From assembly GCA_027924645.1 (NCBI GenBank), contig BSBN01000334.1:6820001-6884000 (forward strand): 64,000 nt of DNA. The letters run 5' to 3'. Shown piece after piece: positions 46,713-57,946 of this stretch (position 1 is the stretch's first letter; each line of letters opens with the position of its first letter). The position numbers and the translations under genes are program-made. Under the pieces are notes generated by a model, which saw only the letters and a program-made list of their open reading frames with translations, did not search any database and had not been told where the DNA came from. This stretch comes from Cunninghamia lanceolata (taxonomy: Eukaryota; Streptophyta; Pinopsida; Cupressales; Cupressaceae).

Positions 46713-48219
46713 TGAAACAAACAAAAAGTGCCCATATACTCACAAACCACAAATCCATATCACTAAGAAAAATGAACTCAACTCATTTCAAATGATGCAA
46801 AGACTCTCTACTCTCAAGCAAACTCAAAAGACATAATCAAATGCACACAACTCACACAAATTCACAAACCAAAATTCTTTGCTCAAATTGGGAGTTCACA
46901 TTACATTTGATTGCAACAAAATTTATTCAATCCACAAGAATAAATCTGCATAACAAAACAACAAAGACCTTTCATATTCTCTCTACCAGAAGCTCTCATT
47001 TCCACTATTCTCTCTATATCCTTCCCCTATTAAATTTCTCTAACTATAGCTCCTTTAGGCTAGTATAATTGTCTTCTCTATGGCTCCATTTTCTGCTACA
47101 GCTTTAGCATACCTCCACCCATCTACTTTAGTATTTTTTAAAAAATTTCTAAAGCCTCATAGAGGTGTCGCTCAATTCACCCTCTATTTTTGTGTTCCTA
47201 AAATCTTTTTATGGTAGACTCTCATTCTCAAAAAAAAAAAACACTTCAAGCCTCTCCATGAGGCATTTCAAATCTTCTATTAAACCTCTCTTTTCAAAAC
47301 TACTGTATACAAAAGAATATATAATGTTTTTATATGCCTCAAAGAGGCTTTTCAAATCCTTTTTGCTAGGAGTTATGCCTTTCTAATATTTATTTGATAT
47401 TTAATACCATCCCCCCATAATGGCATTGCTCCTCATCAATAATAGGTGTTAAAATAAAAGCAAATAATTCTTCTTTTCCCCACATACTCTAGAAAGCATA
47501 TTTGGCAAATAAGAATAAAGTTTGATCACTTTTTTTTTGGTGGTGTATCAAATGCTATTTTGTCTTTCCACAAAGAAGATCTTCTAATGTTGGAAATTAA
47601 AGGTTGACCTTGCCATTAAATTTTCTTCCATGATGACAACAAATTTCCAGAAACAATATCCCTATTTATTTTACACAAACAAATTTTGAAGATGGAAATT
47701 AAGAATTCCAATTATGCGACTTCAACGAAATGTGCCAAATTGGGTGCTGATAGGTGAAAAATCCAAAGTTCTTTGAATTTCAAGAAATTTGGAGGGTAGG
47801 ATCAGAATGGTATCACAAGATCTCTTAACAAATGATTTTGCTCCAAAGGATTTCAAAATTTTAAACTTTCCATAAATTTCCATCCACGAATAGAAAGTTT
47901 TAAAATCTCCAAAATGCTACAACATAGGATAGTGAAATCTTCACCAATGTTGTTGAAATACCCCCAAAAATATACCTATGAAAGGATTTGATGCCAAACC
48001 TCACCAATTTCGTAGAACAATTGTTTCCATGAAAACTATCAATGTGTGCCAAAATTAGAAATATGGAGAAAACTAAATTCTTTCAAATCTAATTTTGCAA
48101 AGTGTTCCTAATGTTGAGAAATGCCAATACAAACCTAGGAAAACCAAAACTTAAAGAAACAACTAGAAATATTTTTGGGTGATGCAGATTTCTCATTCAC
48201 ACAAGATGCTCCTGCATCA
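46713..48219 (-). repeat. 3' LTR of the long-LTR element (1507 bp)
   Basis: Starts TGAAACAAACAAAAAG and ends GCTCCTGCATCA. Aligns throughout to 49311-50822 with scattered substitutions. Confidence 0.85.
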
Positions 48220-48520
48220 GACACAATGGGTAGAATGTTTGTGAGCATAGGCCCACAAACACAGAGTTGAGTAGTCGAAGTATCCTTTTAGGTTGCAACC
48301 AACCTACAATGAACTTTATCACTGGAAAAAGTGCACATGATCAATTATTTTTCCTCTTCTTCCATCACCATGCCATAAGAACTATCATTTTCCTCCCACA
48401 ACTCCATTCACCAATCTTCTCTCCTCTCATGGATTCACATCCACCAAGTACCATCCTCCACCAAATAATCTCTCCTCTCCTCTACTTTGTGGGATCCATC
48501 CCACCAATAACTAGCCTCTT

Positions 48521-49170
48521 TTACCAAACCCTCATGTCACTCATATCATAACCTACAGTATATAAATCTTCATCGAATACCTTATGGAAATTGAATATTT
48601 CTATAGGTTCTTCTCCACACTCTTCAACCCTAGCTACCTCAAATGGAAGTACAAAAGCATCACCATAAAATGCAACAAGGGCTAACTCTTCATTCCTTAC
48701 TGTGAATTCACCATCAACTACATTATTATCTTTTACTTTCTTTTCTACGATGCTTGTCTTCTTATTGTAAATCACTTCAATCTTCTCCAATCACTCATTC
48801 TCCATTTCCAAAATCTGTGACAATAAGTCATCCTCTACCTCATCCTTCACCGCAACCTCTTTGTAATGGATCACATTTTTCTCCTCTTCGACTACCTCTA
48901 TTGTAGGCTCTTCACTGTTCACTCCATCCTCATCTTCTTTTCTCATGTCTTTTTGTTCACTCAATTGTGCCTCCAATTGTTTCAACTTTTCCAATCGCTT
49001 GTTTATATTTTTGAGCATCCTCCATGTCTTGTTTTCTTTATACCATCTCCATGCTTCCCAAATCACTGGCCTCTTTCGTATGACTATACCCATCTTGTTT
49101 GATGCTGTAATCTCATCTCAATCCACATCAAACTCTTCACAATCTATATTTTTTTGCGGCTCTCTAGCTC
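48521..49170 (-). pseudogene. Unknown acidic, coiled-coil-like ORF inside the long-LTR element
   Basis: I do not recognise this protein. The minus-strand frame 49093-48521 is open except for a single TGA at 48791-48793, about 190 codons in all. It can be traced further upstream (CEEFDVD, then a stop, then DEITASNKMG) to about 49170. The N-terminal part is basic and aromatic (RKRPVIWEAWRWYKENKTW). A predicted coiled coil follows (NINKRLEKLKQLEAQLSEQ), then a Glu/Asp-rich stretch. The C-terminus reads EEPIEIFNFHKVFDEDLYTV and ends DMRVW. No zinc knuckle, protease or polymerase motif is present. Its position as the only frame in the element suggests a gag-like role or a captured host sequence; neither is shown. 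Confidence 0.6.
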
Positions 49171-49296
49171 TTGATTGTTTAGGGCTCTACCTGCAACAAT
49201 CCTCACAGGAGCTCTCCACAAATGCTTCACTCTCCCACAGGTCCTGGCATAGGTTGCCTCACATTATGCACTCTGCCTATGCACTCAAGAACTCCA

Positions 49297-49308
49297 ACTA
49301 TGATATCA
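49297..49308 (-). other. Degenerate primer binding site
   Basis: ACTATGATATCA, 9 of 12 matches to the initiator-Met complement, two bases from the LTR start at 49311. This is the same spacing as in the two copia-type elements to the left. Confidence 0.65.
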
Positions 49309-49310
49309 TA

Positions 49311-50822
49311 TGACACAAATAAAAAGTATCCACTTACTCACAAACCACAAATCCATATCATTAAGAAAAATGAATTCAACTCATTTCAAAAGATGTACAG
49401 ACTCTCTACTCTCAAGCAAGCTCAAAATACATAATCAAATGCATACAACTTGCATAAATTCACAAACCAAAATTCTTTGCTCAAATTGGGAGTTCACATT
49501 ACATGTAATTGCAACAAAATTTATTCAATCCACAAGAATAAATCTACATAACAAAACAACAAAGACCTTTCATATTCTCACTACAAGAAGCTCTCATTTC
49601 CACTATTCTCTCTATATCCTTCCCCTATTAAATTTCTCTAACTGTAGCTCCTTGAGGCTGCTATAATAGTCTTCTCTATGGCTCCATTTTCTGCTATAGC
49701 TTCAGCATACCTCCATCCATCTACTTTAGTACTACACAAAAAAAACTTCTAAAGCCTCACAGAGGTGTCTGTGAATTCCCCCTCTATTTTTCTATTCTTA
49801 AAATCATTTTATTGTAGCCTCTCATTCTTAGAAAAGAATGCTTCAAGCCACTCCATGAGGTATTTCAAATCTGCTATTAAACCACTCTTTTCAGTGTTTC
49901 TATATAAAAAAGTATATAACATGTTTTTATATGCCTCAAAGAGGTGTTTCAAATCCTTTTTGCTAGGAGTTATGCCTTTCTAATATTTATTTGAAATTTA
50001 TAACCATTCCCCCCATAAGGGTATCAGTCCTCATCAATAATAGGTGTTGAAATAAAAGAAAATAAATCTTCTTTTCCCCACGTATTCTAGAAGGCATATT
50101 TGGCTGATAAGAATAAAGATGGATTATTATTATTTTGTGGTGCATGAAATGTTGTTTTGTCTTTCCACAAAGAATATCTTCTAATATTGGAAATTAAAGG
50201 CTGGCCTTGCCAATAAATTTTCTTCCATGATTACAACAAATATGCAACAAGAATATCCCTCTTTTTTCTACACAAACAAAATTTGAAGGTGGAAAGTAAG
50301 AATTTGAATTATGCAGCTTCAATGGGATGTGCCGAATCGGGTGTTGGTAGATGAAAAAATAAAAAGTTCTCTAAATTTGATGAAATTTTTCAGATAGGCT
50401 GAGAATGGTATCATAAATTCCCTTGCCAAATTATTTTTCTCCAACTTCAAAGGATTTCAAAATTTTAAACTTTCTGTAAATTGCCATCCCTGAATAGAAA
50501 GTTTTAAAATATCCAAAACGCTGAGATATAGGATTGTGAAATATTCACCAATGTTGTCAAAAATACCCCCAAAAATATACCTATGAAAGGATTTGATGCA
50601 AAACCTGACCAATATCATAGAATGGGTGTTTCTGTGAAAACTGTCAATGTGTGCCGAAATTGAAATATGGAAAAACTGAACTCTTGCAAATCTAATTTTG
50701 CAAAGTGTCCCCAATGCTAAGAGATGCCAATAGAAGCCCAAGAAAACCAAAACTGAAAGAAAAAACTGAAAATCTTTTTGGGTGATGTCGATTGTTCATT
50801 CACCTAGGATGTTCCTACATCA
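49311..50822 (-). repeat. 5' LTR of the long-LTR element (1512 bp)
   Basis: Starts TGACACAAATAAAAAG and ends GTTCCTACATCA. Partner of 46713-48219. Confidence 0.85.
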
Positions 50823-50827
50823 TATCC

Positions 50828-52285
50828 CCTAACACTAGATTTAGAGGCATACTTTAAAAATGATCTCTTTTAGTAATTTCTTTCGACACATTTAGTTGGA
50901 TAGTAGTCAAAGAAACATCACCAAACACACTTTGTTACATTTAGGAAAAAATATTTTCTAAAGTGTCACTGAAATAAGCATAAACACCTCCTAAATAATT
51001 TCCAATATGAATCAAACATTGCAATATAATTTTCTCCCATGTGGTTTGCATGTCCTCTAAAATTAATTGCAATTTAATAATTTCCCTATTTGTATGTCCA
51101 AAAAATTTAGCTATGTTTATAGCACAAAATAATAAACATTTGAAGTAAAAGTATGTACTCATACTTAGAAATGGTTAATTTTTAAAATTACATGCATATA
51201 AGTAATAATTCCAATCATTGACAAAACTTCACTAAAACCTAAACTAATTTTTATAAAATAAAACTACTACAAAATTGTAATATCCCACACACACATAGGT
51301 GTCATTTCCACATGCTAACCAATCACATACATCTACTAACCAATTATTTCATTCATTTAAATGATGTCAATGCATGCCTACACTAACCATCGTTAAAACA
51401 ACAAGGTATAATCTATAAGTTATAAATAAGAATGATTTTAAAATTCAATAAATAAGATGAGGGAAATAACATGTTTGATTTAGAAAATCAATAAGCTTTT
51501 ATTAAAAATATTGAAAGGTAATAATTTAGTTAACATTGTATTTAATCCGTCAAATATATATATAAGAGGAATGTCCTCGTTAAGTGTAAATAAAGGCATG
51601 GGAAAATTCTTTTGTCTATGTTGGTTTTATGATGTTTTGTGACATAATGAGTTAGAAAAAAACATCAAAGAACCAACATAGGGCTCTAAATTCTCACTCA
51701 TCCTAGATATAGGACACTAAAGTTGATATACGACTCTAGTGCATTGATAATGTAGAGAGCCTAGACTTGTAAAAGGAAGAGAAAGGGACTTGAGAAGATA
51801 GATGAAAGCCTAGATATAGATGTAGATTTAGGATGATATCAGAGATGGAGTTAATGTATATAGAGGGCCCCAACTCGAAGTACAAGAGGAGGCAATGTAG
51901 ATTAAATGTATCATTTAAATGTATCTCCAATTTGGTACAATTCATCAGGGTTTTCATCACTACTCAATGTGATATAGAAAGCAATAGTTTATGATAATAA
52001 TGTATAAATGTTGTACTAGTAGTCCTTGGGATGTGATCTATTGATGTATGTCTATATGTATTTAATTTCAATCCCACCAATACAACTTGGATAATAAATG
52101 TCTTTTACATATGACAAAAATTTCTAGAAGCTAACAATTGAGTGTGATATGACTGGTTGTCAATATCTATAGATGATGTGGCAGGTATCCCAAAACTATG
52201 TATGAGGTAGAAGTCCATGCTATATATCCTTTCTTCTTTCAGTTAAATTGATTAGTAGTGATTAATGCTCTAGGTGAAGTCTTCT
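50828..52285. other. AT-rich intergenic sequence
   Basis: No gene or element recognised. A short (TA)n run lies near 51555-51563. Confidence 0.5.
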
Positions 52286-52289
52286 TGAT

Positions 52290-53345
52290 GGCTATCTAAA
52301 TGACTCTCCTATAAGAGCATAACCTTTCTTATCTATAGAATTAGTTAGAATTTTGGATTTATCCATATCTACCAAATTTTGAAGGGAAGGGGGTTGATTT
52401 TGCATATTGAGGCCAAAATCTCTAAATGAATATTGTTGATCTATAGTCATGTTCACTAGTAGATCAACAACTTTGTTCGCCTCCATATAGAAGTGAGTGC
52501 ATTGATATGATTCTAGTGTTTCTAAGATGCTCAAAATAGATTGAAATATTTATTTCAATATCCAATTGAGTACTGTATTTCTTCTTAAGATATTGATTAT
52601 TAGCATAGAATCTCTTTCTATCCATATTTGCCTTAGCTTATTTTTCTTTACTAGTTCCAAACCATGTAACCATGCTAATGATTCCGCTTCATTTTTTTAC
52701 CCTTGAGGAAGTTTAACCATATTTGATGCTAGAAGATTTCCAAAATTATCCTTAATTATGCACCTCATATTTGAGAGGCCCAGATTATCTCCTAAGGCTC
52801 CATCAAATTTAATTTTATAAATGGTGGTTTTGGAGGAATCCATTTTACTTTTCCTTTGTCAACCTTGTTGGTGTTATTCAGAATTGATTCATGAGCAGGG
52901 GATGGTGAATCTAGAGCCATATTTTGAGCTTTCAATTTTTCTATCATCTTCGAAACTAAAGAGGGGATTTTCTAAAAATTATGGAGTTAAATTCCACCTA
53001 GATATGCTAGATGATCAAGGATGGACTTACTTCCCAAATGCATGAAAATGTTGAGTATGTGAAAAGAGTGGGCCAACTTATGAAGTGTTCAAGAAGTGAC
53101 TTTGGAAATGTGGTTTTCGAGTTCAACTTTTGACATAACCATTTCCATCAATAGTTATTGAATGAATTATTTAGTAGAAGGTGATCCATTTCATCCTCTC
53201 CACATAGTACACATTTGAATGTGGAGGAAATTCCCAATTTCTCCAATCTATTGCCTGTTAAAATTTTGTTGTGAAGAGCTAGCCATGCAAAGGCTCTTTC
53301 TTGTAGAAGAAAAGAATCACTCCAACACAATTCGTATGGCCACTC
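52290..53345 (-). pseudogene. LINE ORF2 C-terminus: zf-RVT and RNase H with all four acidic residues
   Basis: Minus strand. A zf-RVT piece at 53330-53148 reads FAWLALHNKILTGNRLEKLG and CVLCGEDEMDHLLL. After a damaged linker, RNase H runs from about 52845: KLNFDGA (Asp near 52802), NEAESLAWLHGLELV (Glu), WIERDSMLII (Asp) and FYMEANKVVDLLVNM (Asp), so the D-E-D-D set is present. A TAA near 52700 and another near 52553 interrupt it, and the frame ends near 52292. It is a different copy from the LINE tails at 45 and 61.8 kb. EN and RT domains are absent upstream. Confidence 0.83.
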
Positions 53346-54879
53346 TGTCTTGTTTTCTTCTAAGAGGGGTTTGTATCCTTGATTAACTACATAATTCCCT
53401 AACTTAGTTGCATCCAGATTTATCTCATCTTCATCTTTTGAATAGAAGATGACTCTTTGTGAGAAGATCCTTGAAAATAGTTCTTTTTGACATAATTACT
53501 ATCTATATATTTTGGATAATAATAAGGATAATTTTACTTTGTTTCTTGATTTTACATACATGCTTTCATAAAATCTTCCTTATTTCCTAATTTATGCAAG
53601 ATTGATTTGTGAGAGTATTCCTATTTTTGGAGACCAAGTTATCTAATCTCCTATTGTACTGACTAGAAATAGAAATTCATTACATTTTATGGCATGCAAG
53701 ATAACACAAATAGTACAATATTCTCAATTTGTACACAATACATCATGAATAAATATATTTCATGTTCATATTTGTGTCTTTATTTATGCACTAGTTTGTT
53801 TTTCATTTAAAGTTCTAATTTTTTTAATTAGATTTATTTCAAAATATGTCTGAACTCATACATGCTATCAATGCCAAACTAGGAGTCCCAAACAACAAAA
53901 TTTTTCTCAATGGGATGTAGGAGAAATGAGCCATACTTCAATCATGATAAGGAGCTACCAAAAATCCCTAGTAACAAAGAGGGCCAATAGATTAGTGGTA
54001 GAGCATATGATAATGTACATGGGAGGTCATATGATTAATTACTATCTAGTATATGGAAACTAACATGGTATCAAATGAGGTCAAATTAAGGTATCTCCTT
54101 TTATCTCTACAAAATGAACATTTTCTTAGGGATTGTGAAATATTTGTTAGGTATTCTTGAAACCAAGTTGTTAATGTAATATTTAGATTAGATTTTCTCA
54201 AAAGTCATGCAATATTTATTATTTTTTGAAATAAATGTAAGGAAATAAACATATTCAAATAAAAACTACCTACTGCATAAATAATGACTTACGTACATGG
54301 AAATGAATAGAGTAGGGTCTTATTCATTCAACTATATAAAAACTAAGCATCTTGTGCTACTATGATATCTGTTATATTTTTAATTCTATAAGATGTAATG
54401 AAGTTGTATTTATAAATACTACACTTGAGGATGTAAGACAACCTTGTCCCTAAAAATGGAAAGATTCACAAAATTATCTTATGGTAATTAAAAAATAAAG
54501 TAAACATATCCTTCAATTATGATAGATGATAAATAGTCTACAATATGAAAATTTAATAGTAATTAGATGACTAAAGAAACCCCACACAAAGAATTAATGT
54601 TACAAACTTTGTTGTTCCATGTACCCTAGTCCTAGTACCCACTGTGTTTTGCAATTTGGTACAAATCTTATAGACATATCCTTTGTGATTGTAAATTTGT
54701 TGACAATCACTCATATACTCATTTTTTAGCCAAAAAGTGAAGATATGTATTAAAGTAGTGTTCAAGATTTAGGAAAAGCGGGTTTTTTGGGATTAGATAA
54801 CCATTTGGACAAAGGTACACTCTCTAGATCTCATATGTGATACCCCTATTTATCTCTATTGTCAAAAAATTTGGTGCAT
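53346..54879. other. AT-rich intergenic sequence
   Basis: No gene or element recognised. Frames here are short and without motif. Confidence 0.5.
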
Positions 54880-55530
54880 CATTTACAAATTGTAACATAA
54901 AGTAAGGTTTTCCATGTCAATGCCTACAAATAGAGTGAAAGCCTTGGTCTACCATGTCTAGAGTAGATCTTATGTTGTGCCAACACCATATAATATTTGA
55001 ATGCTTGATATGGGTATCTAAAGAAAATAATCAAAGTATTAGACATCCATCTTAGCCTATGTATTATACTTATCACTTGAAAGATCACTATGATAGATAA
55101 GGGGGTAAAACCAAATTCAATGAGAATGATGCCTTGAGAAACTAATCTTTTAGCATGAATATGATTTAATAACAATAAAGTAAGGACTCTTTTAGTTTTG
55201 TTCTAGTTAGCTTTCATTAGGTAAGACTCCCAAGTTTTAGTCTCATAAAGAAGAGTAGATGTAAAAAGTGAGTGAAAGAGGAATATCTTGGCTAATACAT
55301 CATTAAAATGAAGATGGAAGTATTCTTTCTTAAAATGTCGATGAATGGTGCCAAGGCTTTGAGAAAGTCTAGAAAGCAACAATACACTTTTTTTCTTAGA
55401 TTGCTTAATTTTAATATATAGTTCAATGTGAAATTATGGTCACTAGTGAGGTGCTTGGTCCTAAATCTTGCTATACTAATACACACATATTTTTCCATAC
55501 TAAATCCTAGTGAAAGTGTTGCAATCACAT
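54880..55530 (-). pseudogene. RTE/Jockey-like LINE reverse-transcriptase fragment
   Basis: On the minus strand, 55528-55292 reads GFSMEKYVCISIARFRTKHL..DHNFTLNYIL and KKVYCCFLDFLKA, resembling the start of the palm of RTE- or Jockey-type LINE RTs (the DFxKAFDTV segment; here the AFD part is damaged). After a gap, a tail piece at 55175-54924 reads LLNHIHAKRLVSQGII and VISIIHRLRWMSNTL, similar to the C-terminal region found after RT in these LINEs. The catalytic YxDD part is not visible. I am fairly sure it is a non-LTR RT, less sure of the clade. It is different from the zf-RVT/RNase H LINE type elsewhere in the window. Confidence 0.55.
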
Positions 55531-56158
55531 TGTAGATAAGTTTCTAAAATCTAAAGAGGAAACCTTCTACTGAACTCATGACTCCAAATATAGACAACAT
55601 AGAGACAAGAATATACTTAACACCCTCACTATATTACAATTAGAACCAATGCAATTGTAAAGAAAAATATATCATAGTATGCTTTAAAATAATTATGCTA
55701 CCATTTTACATTTGTTAAATAATTGCAATCACCGTACAATACTTTTATCAAATGGACAAATACCATTTCTTTCATAATTTCCATGTCTAAAGTGTACTGT
55801 GACATAGTAGAAGGAACCCTAACTAATCCCTTAATGAAAATCCATAAGCTTAAATTCAATGATTATTCAAGGACGTAGTTAATTCAAATATACAAGGTAA
55901 ACAATATATTACAACAATATTTAGTCTCTAAATAATGTTCTTACTTCATTTGGAAAATACAATCGTTTCATGTAATATCATTGCCAATACACATAATCTT
56001 AACTTATCTTTTCCACACATTAATTAGTGTTATTAATGAAGACAATGAACACATATGTATGTTATTTTTATAGTATACCCTTAGACAACAATATAATGAA
56101 CAATAATATGTATATTAAATGCTAATACATAGAGAATGTAAATATGCACAGGGTAAAT
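55531..56158. other. AT-rich intergenic sequence
   Basis: Nothing recognised. Confidence 0.5.
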
Positions 56159-57280
56159 GCAAAAAGATGAGTCCACTTAAGGTGGAAGTTTTAGACTTAG
56201 AAAAAACCCGAAATCGGGTAAACCAAAACAGGATCCCACTTTTTATGAAATGGGATCCCGTTTTGCTTCAGGATCCCGAGCCAAAAGCGGGATTCCATTT
56301 TATAAAAGGTTAATATTTTAACCTTTTATAAAATGGGATCCTGTTTCAAAATGAGATCTTGTTTCTAGAATGGGATCTTTTTTCATAAAATTTAAATTTT
56401 TGACCCAATTTTTGCTATGGGTTTTGGGTTGGAAAAAAGCTTGGGAACCCGACCCTTGGCTTTGGACCTGGTTTGACTTGCAAGTTGAAGGTCCTATCAA
56501 TGTCACAACAAAATTCAATGTCACAACAAAATACTGACTTTGGGCATATGTATGAAGGCCTTTTTTTGCAGAATTTTTTGACAAAATTAAAACCCATTAT
56601 AGATGAGATAGTGTAGATTCCAAATACGTAATTTTTTTTACAATTAGATTATTTTTCCTATTTTTTAATTAATTTCTGATGAAACGGGTCCATAAACTTG
56701 AATTATCAGAGTTTTTTAGTATTTTAATAAATTTTTATTAAAATAATTTTTTTGTAAAAAAATTGTACGAAAATGTACTTCAGATAATTCTTTTCAATTT
56801 GATTTTTTTTTTCAAAAAATGATAAGTTTAGGTCATCTTATGCATGACGTACACGATGATTTTTTAAAACACCAAAAACGGCCAATAAAAAATTAAGAAA
56901 AAAAAATTCAATGAAAAATTACAAAAAAAATATGGAAAACATGCTTCAGTGAGTTACAAATCATTTTTGAAAAGGATTTAGAAAAATATGATTATTTAGG
57001 TCAAAATATGGATGATGTACACGTGCATGGTATAGTAAAAAAAAAGTGACTTTTAAACAGTGGTTTTTAGAAACGCCTATTAAAACAATTTGTATCATTT
57101 GGGTATTAAAAAAATTACATATTTGGAAACTAGACTCCGAATACTACATTTCATATTTACTGACTTTTTTCAAGATTCCACCTTTAAGTTCTTCAAATTT
57201 TTAAGTCAAATATGACAAATTCTGAAAATCAAGGAAAACACTTCCACTTTTTTGCCAAAAAAGTGGACTCAACTTCTTGC
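56159..57280. mobile_element. Terminal-inverted-repeat element (about 1.12 kb), non-coding
   Basis: The left end GCAAAAAGATGAGTCCACTT (56159-56178) pairs with the right end at 57261-57280, whose complement is GCAAGAAGTTGAGTCCACTT: 18 of 20 identical. Both then run into a GTGGAAG-type inner repeat (56182-56188 and 57242-57248). The interior has no transposase frame, so it would be a MITE-like or foldback DNA element. Target duplication and superfamily could not be settled. Confidence 0.6.
56290..56341. repeat. Near-perfect hairpin, 22-bp arms, 8-base loop
   Basis: Left arm 56290-56311 and right arm 56320-56341 pair at 21 of 22 positions around AATATTTT. It lies in a block (56230-56375) where variants of GGGATCCCGTTTT recur, so larger imperfect pairings are also possible. 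Reading frames on both strands end in the same FHFIKG because of this symmetry. Confidence 0.9.
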
Positions 57281-57655
57281 CCACACACCATAGTGCTCTC
57301 CATAGCTATAAGTATAAGAATTATGATGTTTCCAAAAGAGTTTTCCGATGCTAACACAAAGAGGTAACCTGTGACTTAATGACTATTTCGTATTTTAAAA
57401 AACCTAGGTTTGTTAAGAGTCCATTTTAATGCTACCAAACATCACACATGTAGTCCAAACAAAACTCTCATGCATAATAGACCTCTACTTCCATAGACAA
57501 ACACTTGGTTATTATCACTATATTTATGCATTTAGTGGTTCAATTTGACCCTAACCAATGATTCTATAACCTACCCAAAACTTTGATCTAGAAATAGAAA
57601 ATCTAACTCCAAATTAACCTTATAATACATCTTGAGAGAAACACTATATACATGT
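57281..57655. other. Unassigned sequence
   Basis: Nothing recognised between the inverted-repeat element and the telomere-like block. Confidence 0.5.
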
Positions 57656-57946
57656 ATTTAGGGTGTATAATTGATTAAGTTTAGAGTTTATAATTTATCA
57701 GGTTTAGATTTAGGGTTTATAATTTATTAGGTTTAGGGTTTAGGGTTTGTAATTTATCAAGTTTAGGGTTTAGGGTTTATATTTATAATATAAATTTTAG
57801 GTTTTAGATTTTAAGTTTTAGGTTTTAGGACTTTAGTTTTAGTGTTTAGGGTTTTAGTTTTACAATTTATAATTTTAGTTCTAGAGTTTAGGTTTAGGGT
57901 TTCATGATTCTATTTTAGCGTTTAGGTTTTAAGGTTTTAGGGTTTA
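57656..57946 (+). repeat. Interstitial telomere-like repeat block (TTTAGGG)n, degenerate
   Basis: Nine exact TTTAGGG heptamers in about 290 bases, in two places as adjacent pairs (near 57732 and 57762), among many variants such as TTTAGAG and TTTTAGG. This is the Arabidopsis-type plant telomere unit, here internal and old. Confidence 0.85.

Larger units (their letters stand above)
46713..50822 (-). mobile_element. Non-autonomous LTR element with long LTRs and one unknown ORF, 4110 bp
   Basis: A 1.5-kb direct repeat (46713-48219 and 49311-50822) with TG...CA ends flanks 1091 bases. The plus strand just left of the right copy reads ACTATGATATCA, matching 9 of 12 bases of the initiator-Met complement, so the element reads on the minus strand. 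Flanking bases TATCA (46708-46712) and TATCC (50823-50827) look like a target duplication with one change. No polypurine tract is obvious beside the left copy. The interior holds a single acidic reading frame and no retrotransposon enzymes. Confidence 0.78.
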
